Positions 17,639 through 26,605 of a stretch of 64,000 nucleotides of DNA are shown here, piece after piece (position 1 is the stretch's first letter; each line of letters starts with the position of its first letter). The stretch is from an uncultured Prevotellaceae bacterium. GTDB taxonomy: Bacteria > Bacteroidota > Bacteroidia > Bacteroidales > Bacteroidaceae. Where the stretch lies: contig CALFJG010000020.1 in assembly GCA_937877625.1 (NCBI GenBank), positions 44,808 through 108,807 of the forward strand. The letters run 5' to 3'. The position numbers and the translations under genes were made by a program. Under the pieces are notes generated by a model, which searched no databases, was not told the origin of the DNA, and saw nothing but the letters and a program-made list of their open reading frames with translations.

Positions 17639-18247
17639 GTGATAGCCTATATTGAAGGAAAAATAGACGAGCTCACCGCCGAGGTGGCCGTGATAGAGGC
17701 CCAGGGCGTGGGTTTTGACCTCGCCATTTCGCTCCAGACGTACGAGGCCCTCCGAGGGCGTGAGCGTGCCCGCTTATATGTGTACGAACAAGTGCGACAG
17801 GACCAGGCGACGCAGCTGTTCGGTTTCTCCACCAAGGCCGAGCGCGAACTCTTTCTGTTGCTTCTCTCCGTCAGCGGCATAGGCGGACAAACGGCGCGAA
17901 GCATCGTCTCGGCCTATAGCCCCGACGAACTCACACGTATCATTGCCAACGAAGATAAGCGTGCGCTCACCGCCATAAAAGGTATTGGCAAGAAAGCCGC
18001 CGAACGCATTGTGGTGGAACTGCGCGACAAGGTGCAGCTGCCCGTCGGTGCCGGCTATGCGTCGCCGCCGGGCAGTGCCACAACGCTGGCGCAGGCCGCG
18101 GCGCAGGAGGCCGTTTCCGCCCTCACCACACTGGGCTTCCCCTCGCCGATGGTGGCAAAAGCCGTGGCCGCCATCACCGCAGCAGCACCCGGGCTGGGTG
18201 TAGAGGAAATCATCAAGCAGGCGTTGAAACAGATGTCGGCAAAGTAA
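17639..18247 (+). CDS. ruvA: Holliday junction branch migration protein RuvA
   Basis: A 202-residue protein when started at the GTG at 17639, giving an Ile-Ala-Tyr-Ile-Glu-Gly-Lys-Ile N terminus as in other RuvA proteins; the frame is open further upstream but that sequence does not resemble RuvA. Domain I (OB fold) spans ~1-65, domain II has two helix-hairpin-helix motifs (Val-Ser-Gly-Ile-Gly and Ile-Lys-Gly-Ile-Gly-Lys-Lys-Ala-Ala-Glu-Arg) and domain III (~155-202) binds RuvB. RuvA tetramers hold Holliday junctions. Its stop is 9 bases before the sprA ATG; ruvA-sprA pairing is known in Bacteroidota. Confidence 0.93.
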   Translation: MIAYIEGKIDELTAEVAVIEAQGVGFDLAISLQTYEALRGRERARLYVYEQVRQDQATQLFGFSTKAERELFLLLLSVSGIGGQTARSIVSAYSPDELTRIIANEDKRALTAIKGIGKKAAERIVVELRDKVQLPVGAGYASPPGSATTLAQAAAQEAVSALTTLGFPSPMVAKAVAAITAAAPGLGVEEIIKQALKQMSAK

Positions 18248-18256
18248 CTCGGAGCA

Positions 18257-21200
18257 ATGAAACACACACGCATCGGAAGCACGCTTATCTCTGCGCTGGT
18301 GGCCCTGGTAGCCGCCGGGGCGGGGTGGGGCGGTGCCGTGGGTGCGCGTCCTATAGCACACGGCGCGCCGGCGGAGCCTGCCGACGGCGTGACGATGCCT
18401 ACCGACGGCGTGGCGGTGTACCCGCGTGCGCGCGTGGTTTCATACGGAGGCAAACACTACGCCGCAGCAACGTCCACGCTGCCGCTGTCCCGCGTGGCGG
18501 ACGAGCCCGATGCGCTACGCGCTGACACTATCATAACCCCCGTGCAACGCACCGACCCCGCCGACCCCTTCGCCCCGCAGCAGTACAGCGGAGACTTGCG
18601 TACGCCCGAGAACATACAGACCGGCGTCTTCCTCGACGAACGCACGGGGCAGTATCGCTTCGGCACGCGCTTCAAAGGCTCCGACCGTTTCCTCTCTACA
18701 CCAATGACGCTCTCGCCCGATGAGTTCGCACGGCGTAGCACACGCCATATCCGCAACCAGTGGTTCGTCGAGCAAAACCGCAACGCCGCCCTGCAGCAAG
18801 GCAAAGAGAAGTTCGACTTCACAGATATGCACTTCGACCTGGGGCTGGCAGAAAAAGTGTTCGGCCCGGGCGGGGTGCGCATCAAGACACAGGGCTCTGC
18901 CTCGCTCAAAATAGGGGCCAACACACGCTTTGTGGACAACCCCTCGCTCTCGGAGCGAAATCGCAACGTCTTCGGCTTTGATTTTGATGAAGACATCAAC
19001 CTCTCGCTCAACGCACGTGTAGGCGACAAGGTGAATATGGACTTCAACTACAACTCCAAGGCCGCTTTCACGTTCGACACACAGAACATACGGCTGCGCT
19101 ACGAAGGCAAGGAGGACGAGATACTGAAACTCGTTGAGGCAGGTAATATCTCGATGAACACTTCCTCGTCGCTCATACGCGGAGCAACGAGCCTGTTCGG
19201 TATTCGCACCGACTTCCAGTTCGGAAAGTTGCGCCTCTCGGCGGTAGTAAGCCAGAAAAAATCGTCGTCGACAAATGTGAGCAGCGGCAGCAGCGGTGTA
19301 CAACTACAAAGCTACGAGATTAACGCCACGGACTACGACGAAAATCGCCACTTCTTCCTCTCCCACTACTTCCGCGACCGCTACGACACCAACATGTCGC
19401 AACTGCCCAATATCCTCAGCGGGTTTACTATCAACCGCATAGAGATATGGGTGACCAACAACACAGGCCAAACCACCAACACGCGCGATATTATCGCCCT
19501 TACCGACCTCGGCGAGCAGACCCACTTAGACGCTAACCTCTGGACGCCCGCAGTAACGCAAAACCCCGCCAACGCGAGCAACGATGAGTACGCCACCCTT
19601 TCCACCACCTATGCCGCCGCGCGCGACATCTCGCAGGCCACGGCAGTGCTCGACGGTATAGGAATGACCGGCGGAACAGACTATGAGAAAGTGGGCTCGG
19701 CGCGCCAACTCAACTCCTCGGAATATAAGCTCAACAGTGCGCTGGGATACATCTCCCTGAGTAGCACGCTGCAAACCGACCAGGTGCTCGCCGTGGCCTA
19801 CGAATATACCTTCCGCGGCCAGACCTATCAGGTGGGCGAGTTTTCTACCGACGTGGCCGACAACAATAAGGCCCTCTTTGTCAAAGCCCTGAAAAACACC
19901 GCCTGCACGCCGCAGCAAGGAAACTGGGACTTGATGATGAAGAATGTGTACTACCTCGGGGCTACCAATGTGCAGAAAGACAAGTTCCGTCTCGACATAA
20001 AATTCCTCAGCGATACCAGCGGCGTGCAACTATCCTATCTGCCCGAGCCTGGGCTGCGTGAGAAGAAAATCATACAACTGCTCGGCATGGACCGCTTGGA
20101 CAACAACAACAAGCGCAACCCTAACAGTTACTACGACTACATAGAGGGCTACACCGTAGATGCCAGCAGCGGACGTGTGATATTCCCCGTTGTAGAACCG
20201 TTCGGCTCATATATGCGTGCCGCCATCGGCGATGATGCCGTGGCCGACCGCTATGTGTTTCAGGAACTCTACGACAGCACACGCACCATAGCCCGACAGA
20301 TAGCCGAGAAAAACAAATACACCATCGCCGGCGAGTACCGCGCCAGCCGCAACGACGAGATATCGTTGGGTGCTACAAACATACCACGCGGCAGCGTCGT
20401 AGTGACCGCCGGCGGACAAACGCTCACCGAGGGAACGGACTACACCGTGGACTACTACAGCGGCGTGGTACACATCGTCAATCAGAGCATCCTGGCAGCA
20501 GGCACACCCGTCAACGTCAGTCTTGAGAGCAACACCGACTACGGTATGCAGCGCAAAACAATGCTCGGACTTAACTGGCAATACGATTTCAGCAAGAACT
20601 TCACCCTCGGCGGCACGGTGATGCATCTGCGCGAGCAAGCCCTCACCACAAAAGTGTCGTTGGGAAGCGAGCCTATCAACAACACGCTCTGGGGTGTCAA
20701 CCTCGCTTGGAAGACAGAGAGCCAGTGGCTCACCAACCTCTTCGACCGCCTGCCGTTGCTCCATCTCTCACAGCCCTCGAGCATCAGCCTCTCTGCCGAG
20801 TTCGCACAACTTGTGGCAGGAAAGAACAGCCAGTCGCAGGGCGGCTCGTCCTATCTCGACGACTTCGAGAACGCCAACACCGACTACGACATCTCCGACC
20901 CGCGAGAGTGGGTACTTAGTAGCACACCCTCGATGTTTGTGGAGAGTACCTACAGCAACGACGTGCGCTACGGCTACAACCGCGCTTTGATGGCATGGTA
21001 CTATATCGACCCGCTCTTCACGCGCCGCAGCTCGTCCCTCACACCCGGATACATCAAAAACGACCTCGCACAACTCTCCGACCCCTTTGTGCGCGAGGTG
21101 TATATCAACGAACTATTTCCCAACCGCTCCATAAACTATAAGGAAGCCTCTACGCTCAACGTGCTTAACTTAGCGTTCTATCCCAACGAGCGCGGCCCCT

Positions 21201-24200
21201 ACAACCTCGACCCCTCGCTCGATGCCGACGGACACCTCAGCGAACCGCAGAAGCGTTGGGGAGGAATGATGCGCAAACTCGAGACGACAGACTTTGAAAC
21301 ATCCAACATAGAGTTCGTGGAGTTTTGGTTGTTAGACCCCTTTGTCAAAGCACGTACCGACGGCTCCGACCCCAGCGGCGACCTCTATATAAACCTCGGC
21401 GAGGTGAGCGAGGACATACTGCGCGACGGCAAGAAATTCTACGAGAGCGGAATGCCTACCACCGACGATGCCTCACAGTACGAGGAGACCATCTGGGGGC
21501 GCGTGCCTAAGCAGACAAGCGTCACCTATGCTTTCAACACAATGAGCGGTGCCCGCTCGCGACAAGACGTAGGACTCAACGGCCTCACCAGCACCGAGGA
21601 GCAAACCTTCGGCATATATGCCGACTATCTCGCCAGCGTACGCAATGTAGTACGTCCCGAGGTGTACGACAGCCTATTGGCTAATCCCAGCGGCGACCGT
21701 TACCACTATTTCCGTGGTACCGACTACGACGATGCACGCCTCGGCGTACTCGACCGTTATAAGTATATCAACAATCCCAATGGCAATAGCGTCGATGCCG
21801 ACAACTCTCCCGAGAGTTACTCCACAGCATATAAGACAACGCCCGACGTGGAGGACATCAACCAAGACTACACGCTCAACGAATACGAGAAGTACTATCA
21901 ATACCACGTACACATCGACCCCGCACAAATGCAGGTGGGACAAAACTTTATCGTTGATAGCCGCACCGCACAGCCCACCCTGCGCGACGGCTCTAAGCAG
22001 GAAGTGACGTGGTATCTGTTCCGCATACCCGTGGAACAGTACGAGAGTCGTGTGGGCAACATCAACGACTTCTCCAGCATACGTTTTATGAGAATGTTTC
22101 TCACCGGCTTTAGCGAGCCTGTGGTGCTACGCTTCGGCACGTTCAACCTCGTGCGCGGCGAGTGGCGCACCTATGAGCAGGCACTCTATAGCGGCGAGGT
22201 GCCCGATGGCAGCGGCACACTCGCAGCCAGTAGCGTAAGTTTTGAAGAAAACGCCGAGAAGACGCCCGTCAACTACGTCATACCGCCAGGCATCAGCCGC
22301 GTGCTACAGCCCGGCTCTGACCAGATACTTGAAAACGACGAGCAAGCCCTGGCCCTCGTCGTGGAAAACCTCGCCAGCGGCGATGCACGTGCGGTATATA
22401 AGAACACCAACCTTGACCTGCGCAACTATCGCCACCTACAGATGTATGCCCACGCCAATGCGCTGACCGGCGACAACGAACTCGAGAGCGGACAGATGAG
22501 TATCTTCCTGCGCCTCGGAACGGATTTCAAGAGCAACTTCTATGAGTACGAGGTGCCGCTGACGCTTACCCCCGAGGGGCGTTACACCCAAGGTGCTAAC
22601 GGAGCGCGTGCCGTGTGGCCCGAGGAGAATATGCTTGAGATAGACTTCGACAAGCTCACCGGCGTGAAGCGCAACCGCAACCTGCGCAAGAGCCAAGGTC
22701 AAGCCTCCTTCGGCACACTCTATAGCGAATACGACCCCGACAAGCCACAGGCCAAAATCAGTGTGATGGGAAACCCCTCACTCGGCGACGTGCGTGTGAT
22801 GATGATCGGCGTACGCAACAATAGCCGCGCCACACGTAGCGTAGAGGTGTGGGCAAACGAGCTGCGCCTTCAAAACTATTCTAACAACGGCGGCTGGGCC
22901 GCCAAAGGGCAACTCAATGTGCAGATCAGCGACTTCGCCTCCGTAAACCTTACCGGACACATAGAAACCGAGGGCTTCGGCGGGCTTGAAGAGACCGTCA
23001 CCCAACGGCGCAACGACAATCTCACCGAGTATTCCGTTACTACCAATGTGCAGCTCGGCAAACTTTTGCCCGAGGCGGTGAAACTCAACGCACCGCTCTA
23101 CTATAGTTATGGTAAGCAAACCGTACAGCCTAAATACAACCCGTTAGACACCGATATGTCGATGGACGATGCCCTTGACGGCCTCGCCACGGAGCACGAG
23201 CGCGACTCCCTGCGAAATATCACCAACCGCGTAGTGCGCACGAGCAACCTCAGCCTTACAGGAGTGCGCTTCGGCATCAGCACCAAGAACCACCCGATGC
23301 CCTACGACCCCGCAAACTTCACCTTCGGCTTCGCTACGCAGAAACGCTATACCACCGGCGAGACCACCGCGTGGGAGCGCGACCAGGAGTGGAAGTACAG
23401 CCTCGCATATAGCTATTCACCCGTATTCAAAACATTCGAGCCGTTCAAGAAACTAAAAAGCCCGTGGCTTAAAATCCTTAAAGAGTTAGGCATAAACTTC
23501 CTGCCACAGAGTGTCACGTTCAACAGCGACATCACACGCCGATACTATGAGTTCCAAGAGCGCGACATAGAAAACCTCGACAACAACAGCCTGCCCTTAG
23601 CCTGGTCGAGCGACTTCTTCTGGAACCGTAGCTTCTCCATGCGCTGGGACCTCACAAAGAACCTGCACGCCAGTTTCCAGAGTGCCACAAACGCCGAGAT
23701 AGAACAGCCTTATACGCCCGTCAACAAAGACCTCTTCCCCGATGCGTATACCGCTTGGAAAGACAGCGTGTGGCGCAGTATAGCTCATCTCGGTACACCG
23801 CTCACGTATCAGCAATCGTTTGAGACAAGCCTGAAACTGCCTATCAACAAAATACCCGCTTTCGACTGGCTCACCGCCGATGCCACCTACAACGCCACCT
23901 ACAACTGGACACGCGGTGCCGACCTCGACGATGGTTCCTCGCTCGGAAATACCATAGCCAACAATCGTAGCATCAACGGAAACCTGCGCCTCAACTTTGA
24001 GACGCTATACAACCACATTCCATTCCTCAAAGCCGCTAACCAACGGTTTAGCACAAGCAACAACTCCTCCAGCCGCACCAATAACAACCGACAAGGCAAT
24101 AACCGCCAGGGCGGTGCCGCGGCCAACCGACCGCGAAACTTTGAGAAAGAGGTGCAGCTACAAACCGACACCATCGTGACGCTCCGCCACGGACAGAAGT

Positions 24201-25840
24201 CGAAAAAGATACGTGTCAGTGCTATACGCGAGGACGGCACGCGCTATCCTATTAAATACAAGATAAAAGACACCAATACCATCCTTATCCTGTCGCAAGA
24301 CTCTGTGAAGGTGAAAGTCACCGTGGCCACAAAGCGCAAATCCGATGAGACACCGTTCTACAAAGCCATGCAGACGGTGTCACGTGTGGCGATGATGGTA
24401 CGCAACGTCAGCGTGGCCTATCGCAACACGTTTAATATGAGCATTCCCGGCTTCTTGCCCAATGTGGGCGATGCGTTCGGACAGCGTGGTGTCAACGGGT
24501 TGGCACCGGGCTTGGACTTCGCTTTCGGCTTGGCGGGTGAAAGCTATATCGGCAAGGCCGTTGAGCGTAATTGGCTCTTATGTAGCGACTCGATAATTAC
24601 GTCTGCGGCTACCTCGCTCACCGAAGACTTGCAAATACGTGCCACCCTCGAGCCCTGGCCTGGCCTAAAGATAGACCTCAGCGCCGCACGCACCAAGAAC
24701 CGCTCGCGCTCCATACAATATATGTTTGAGGGTATGCCTACCCTTGAAAGCGGCGGGTTCAGTATGACAACCATAAGCCTCAACAGCGCTTTTGCGTCTA
24801 TGGGCAACCCCGACAATAGTTACAGCAACGCCACGTTCCGTAAGTTTGTCAGCACGCTCGAAGGCGTGCAACACTCCGTGGAGGCGCAGTACATAGGAAC
24901 CACCTACCCACAAGGCACGTCGCTCGCCGGCGAGACGTTCGACCCCGCCAACGGGACGGTGTCGCCATATAGTGCCGACGTGATGATACCCGCCTTCCTA
25001 CGTACTTACACACTCAGCGGGGGCTCGCTTGACATCTTCCCCGCCTTGACGAAACTACTGCCCAACTGGACGGTGCAGTACAGCGGATTGGCCAAGATAC
25101 CCGCGATGAAGAAAATCTTCAAGAGTTTCAACCTCAACCACGGCTATAAGAGCCTCTATAAAATAGGGTCTTACAATACGTTTACCAGTTTCTGCGCCCT
25201 TACCGGAGGCCTCGGCTTTGTACCCGACGTTACCACGGGAATGCCTATCCCCTCAAGTATGTACGATGTAAGTACCGTCTCGCTGGAGGAGTCGTTCTCG
25301 CCGCTCTTTGGTGTGGATATGACGTTCCTCAACAACCTGTCGGCAAAGGTGGAGTGGCGTCGCACACGTGTCACCACGCTCTCTATGACATCGCAACAAA
25401 TTACCGAGCGTCTCTCTAACGACTTTGTCATAGGCTTAGGCTATAAGATTGTGGGTCTGCAACTCTTTAAGCAGAAGCGTACCATTCGCGGCAGAGGACG
25501 TGGCAACCGACGCACCGCCGATAGCGAAAACACCTCGCAGAGCCGCTCGCAGCAGCAAAGCCGCACCACAGGGTGGGCAAGCGACTTGAACCTGAAGTTG
25601 GACATCAGCATTCGCAACCAAACAGGCGTGCAGCGCAACATACAAACGCTCCTTAGTCAGGCCACCGAGGGCAACAAAGCCGTACAGATCAGTTTTAGTG
25701 CTGACTACGCGCTGAGTCGTTTCCTCACCGTCACTGCGTTCTACGACCGGCAGATGAACAAGCCTCTGCTCACTTCCACCTCCTATCCCGTCACTACGCA
25801 AGACTTCGGCGTAAGCCTTAAGTTCTCCCTCACACGATAG
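18257..25840 (+). CDS. sprA: T9SS outer-membrane translocon SprA (Sov)
   Basis: A 2527-residue outer-membrane protein, within the usual SprA size range (~2400-2500). It starts with a signal peptide (first ~30 residues, Ala/Gly-rich) and continues with the long beta-strand-rich SprA family pattern, including many Asn-Leu-x-Leu and Arg-Tyr-x-Phe strands and an aromatic C-terminal strand (Ser-Leu-Lys-Phe-Ser-Leu-Thr-Arg). SprA forms the very large 36-strand barrel through which T9SS cargo leaves; PorV docks on it. Two low-complexity inserts stand out: an Asn/Ser/Arg/Gln-rich stretch near residues 1934-1960 and an Arg/Gly then Ser/Gln-rich stretch near 2411-2436. It is translationally close to ruvA. 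Confidence 0.95.
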   Translation: MKHTRIGSTLISALVALVAAGAGWGGAVGARPIAHGAPAEPADGVTMPTDGVAVYPRARVVSYGGKHYAAATSTLPLSRVADEPDALRADTIITPVQRTDPADPFAPQQYSGDLRTPENIQTGVFLDERTGQYRFGTRFKGSDRFLSTPMTLSPDEFARRSTRHIRNQWFVEQNRNAALQQGKEKFDFTDMHFDLGLAEKVFGPGGVRIKTQGSASLKIGANTRFVDNPSLSERNRNVFGFDFDEDINLSLNARVGDKVNMDFNYNSKAAFTFDTQNIRLRYEGKEDEILKLVEAGNISMNTSSSLIRGATSLFGIRTDFQFGKLRLSAVVSQKKSSSTNVSSGSSGVQLQSYEINATDYDENRHFFLSHYFRDRYDTNMSQLPNILSGFTINRIEIWVTNNTGQTTNTRDIIALTDLGEQTHLDANLWTPAVTQNPANASNDEYATLSTTYAAARDISQATAVLDGIGMTGGTDYEKVGSARQLNSSEYKLNSALGYISLSSTLQTDQVLAVAYEYTFRGQTYQVGEFSTDVADNNKALFVKALKNTACTPQQGNWDLMMKNVYYLGATNVQKDKFRLDIKFLSDTSGVQLSYLPEPGLREKKIIQLLGMDRLDNNNKRNPNSYYDYIEGYTVDASSGRVIFPVVEPFGSYMRAAIGDDAVADRYVFQELYDSTRTIARQIAEKNKYTIAGEYRASRNDEISLGATNIPRGSVVVTAGGQTLTEGTDYTVDYYSGVVHIVNQSILAAGTPVNVSLESNTDYGMQRKTMLGLNWQYDFSKNFTLGGTVMHLREQALTTKVSLGSEPINNTLWGVNLAWKTESQWLTNLFDRLPLLHLSQPSSISLSAEFAQLVAGKNSQSQGGSSYLDDFENANTDYDISDPREWVLSSTPSMFVESTYSNDVRYGYNRALMAWYYIDPLFTRRSSSLTPGYIKNDLAQLSDPFVREVYINELFPNRSINYKEASTLNVLNLAFYPNERGPYNLDPSLDADGHLSEPQKRWGGMMRKLETTDFETSNIEFVEFWLLDPFVKARTDGSDPSGDLYINLGEVSEDILRDGKKFYESGMPTTDDASQYEETIWGRVPKQTSVTYAFNTMSGARSRQDVGLNGLTSTEEQTFGIYADYLASVRNVVRPEVYDSLLANPSGDRYHYFRGTDYDDARLGVLDRYKYINNPNGNSVDADNSPESYSTAYKTTPDVEDINQDYTLNEYEKYYQYHVHIDPAQMQVGQNFIVDSRTAQPTLRDGSKQEVTWYLFRIPVEQYESRVGNINDFSSIRFMRMFLTGFSEPVVLRFGTFNLVRGEWRTYEQALYSGEVPDGSGTLAASSVSFEENAEKTPVNYVIPPGISRVLQPGSDQILENDEQALALVVENLASGDARAVYKNTNLDLRNYRHLQMYAHANALTGDNELESGQMSIFLRLGTDFKSNFYEYEVPLTLTPEGRYTQGANGARAVWPEENMLEIDFDKLTGVKRNRNLRKSQGQASFGTLYSEYDPDKPQAKISVMGNPSLGDVRVMMIGVRNNSRATRSVEVWANELRLQNYSNNGGWAAKGQLNVQISDFASVNLTGHIETEGFGGLEETVTQRRNDNLTEYSVTTNVQLGKLLPEAVKLNAPLYYSYGKQTVQPKYNPLDTDMSMDDALDGLATEHERDSLRNITNRVVRTSNLSLTGVRFGISTKNHPMPYDPANFTFGFATQKRYTTGETTAWERDQEWKYSLAYSYSPVFKTFEPFKKLKSPWLKILKELGINFLPQSVTFNSDITRRYYEFQERDIENLDNNSLPLAWSSDFFWNRSFSMRWDLTKNLHASFQSATNAEIEQPYTPVNKDLFPDAYTAWKDSVWRSIAHLGTPLTYQQSFETSLKLPINKIPAFDWLTADATYNATYNWTRGADLDDGSSLGNTIANNRSINGNLRLNFETLYNHIPFLKAANQRFSTSNNSSSRTNNNRQGNNRQGGAAANRPRNFEKEVQLQTDTIVTLRHGQKSKKIRVSAIREDGTRYPIKYKIKDTNTILILSQDSVKVKVTVATKRKSDETPFYKAMQTVSRVAMMVRNVSVAYRNTFNMSIPGFLPNVGDAFGQRGVNGLAPGLDFAFGLAGESYIGKAVERNWLLCSDSIITSAATSLTEDLQIRATLEPWPGLKIDLSAARTKNRSRSIQYMFEGMPTLESGGFSMTTISLNSAFASMGNPDNSYSNATFRKFVSTLEGVQHSVEAQYIGTTYPQGTSLAGETFDPANGTVSPYSADVMIPAFLRTYTLSGGSLDIFPALTKLLPNWTVQYSGLAKIPAMKKIFKSFNLNHGYKSLYKIGSYNTFTSFCALTGGLGFVPDVTTGMPIPSSMYDVSTVSLEESFSPLFGVDMTFLNNLSAKVEWRRTRVTTLSMTSQQITERLSNDFVIGLGYKIVGLQLFKQKRTIRGRGRGNRRTADSENTSQSRSQQQSRTTGWASDLNLKLDISIRNQTGVQRNIQTLLSQATEGNKAVQISFSADYALSRFLTVTAFYDRQMNKPLLTSTSYPVTTQDFGVSLKFSLTR

Positions 25841-25859
25841 TCGGTACAACACGCTCGTT

Positions 25860-26456
25860 ATGAAATTCATTGCTTCATTATCCGCTACGGCATTGCTTCC
25901 GCTCTCTCGCGATGTGTACTACACGTTGCCCGACACGGCTTTAAAACAAGGCGGACAGCCCTTTTTTATCCCCGACAAAGGGCATCCGTGCGCAATCGTG
26001 GCGTGTCTGGCCGTGAGGGTTTGCCGGCAGGGTAGGGCTATCGGCGAGCGTTTCGCTCATCGCTACTACGACGGGGTGGCGTGTGCCACACACTTCGTGC
26101 TACAAGGCTTGCTGTCCTCTTGCCGCCGTGAGGGTTTGCCGTGGGACGAGGCCGTGGGATTTGACGGCGCGGTGTGTCTCGGACGCTTTGTGCCTGTTGA
26201 TGAACACCTCGCCGCTTTCTCTACAGAGATTAAGATACAAACCCAAAACGACAACGTGAAAACACTCCGTACGTCAGTTCACAAAGACACGCTCCATCGT
26301 TTCATCGCTGATGCCAGTACACACTTCACCTTTCACCAAGGCGATGTGCTTTTGTTGGCCAGCGATGTTTTCGCAAAAAGTGTTGATGTTGAGCAGGACA
26401 GCCATGTTTGTGGCACTTTGAACAACGACACGCTTTTGTCGTTCAATATAAAATAA
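25860..26456 (+). CDS. Fumarylacetoacetate hydrolase-family protein lacking metal ligands
   Basis: A 198-residue protein. Residues ~20-115 keep the FAH-family scaffold seen in Bacteroidales homologues: Pro-Phe-Phe-Ile-Pro-Asp, Val-Arg-Val-Cys-Arg, Glu-Arg-Phe-Ala-His-Arg-Tyr-Tyr-Asp, Leu-Pro-Trp-Asp and Gly-Phe-Asp-Gly-Ala. By my alignment the ligand Glu-x-Glu is replaced by Val47-x-Cys49 and the ligand Asp by His78, and the late Phe-Thr-Gly-Thr-Pro loop is gone. Catalysis is therefore unlikely. The frame is intact and it sits 19 bases after sprA and 149 before porU, a place where FAH genes are found next to porU in relatives such as Porphyromonas. A structural role or ongoing decay are both possible. 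Confidence 0.7.
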   Translation: MKFIASLSATALLPLSRDVYYTLPDTALKQGGQPFFIPDKGHPCAIVACLAVRVCRQGRAIGERFAHRYYDGVACATHFVLQGLLSSCRREGLPWDEAVGFDGAVCLGRFVPVDEHLAAFSTEIKIQTQNDNVKTLRTSVHKDTLHRFIADASTHFTFHQGDVLLLASDVFAKSVDVEQDSHVCGTLNNDTLLSFNIK

Positions 26457-26605
26457 GGTGCGTGCTATAAGAAACCTCTTAGGACATTTTCGTGTAGTTC
26501 TTCCTTTAAGGGATTGCAAGCAAAGCTGTTGAAAAAGAGAAAAGAGTAAACAAAGATAAGTTGTGGAAAAACAGAAAACCGCATAAGAAAAATAAACCTT
26601 ACACT

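Noticed and set aside
18515..19303. Long open frame antisense to sprA
   Set aside because: Shadow of sprA with Cys/Val-rich random composition.
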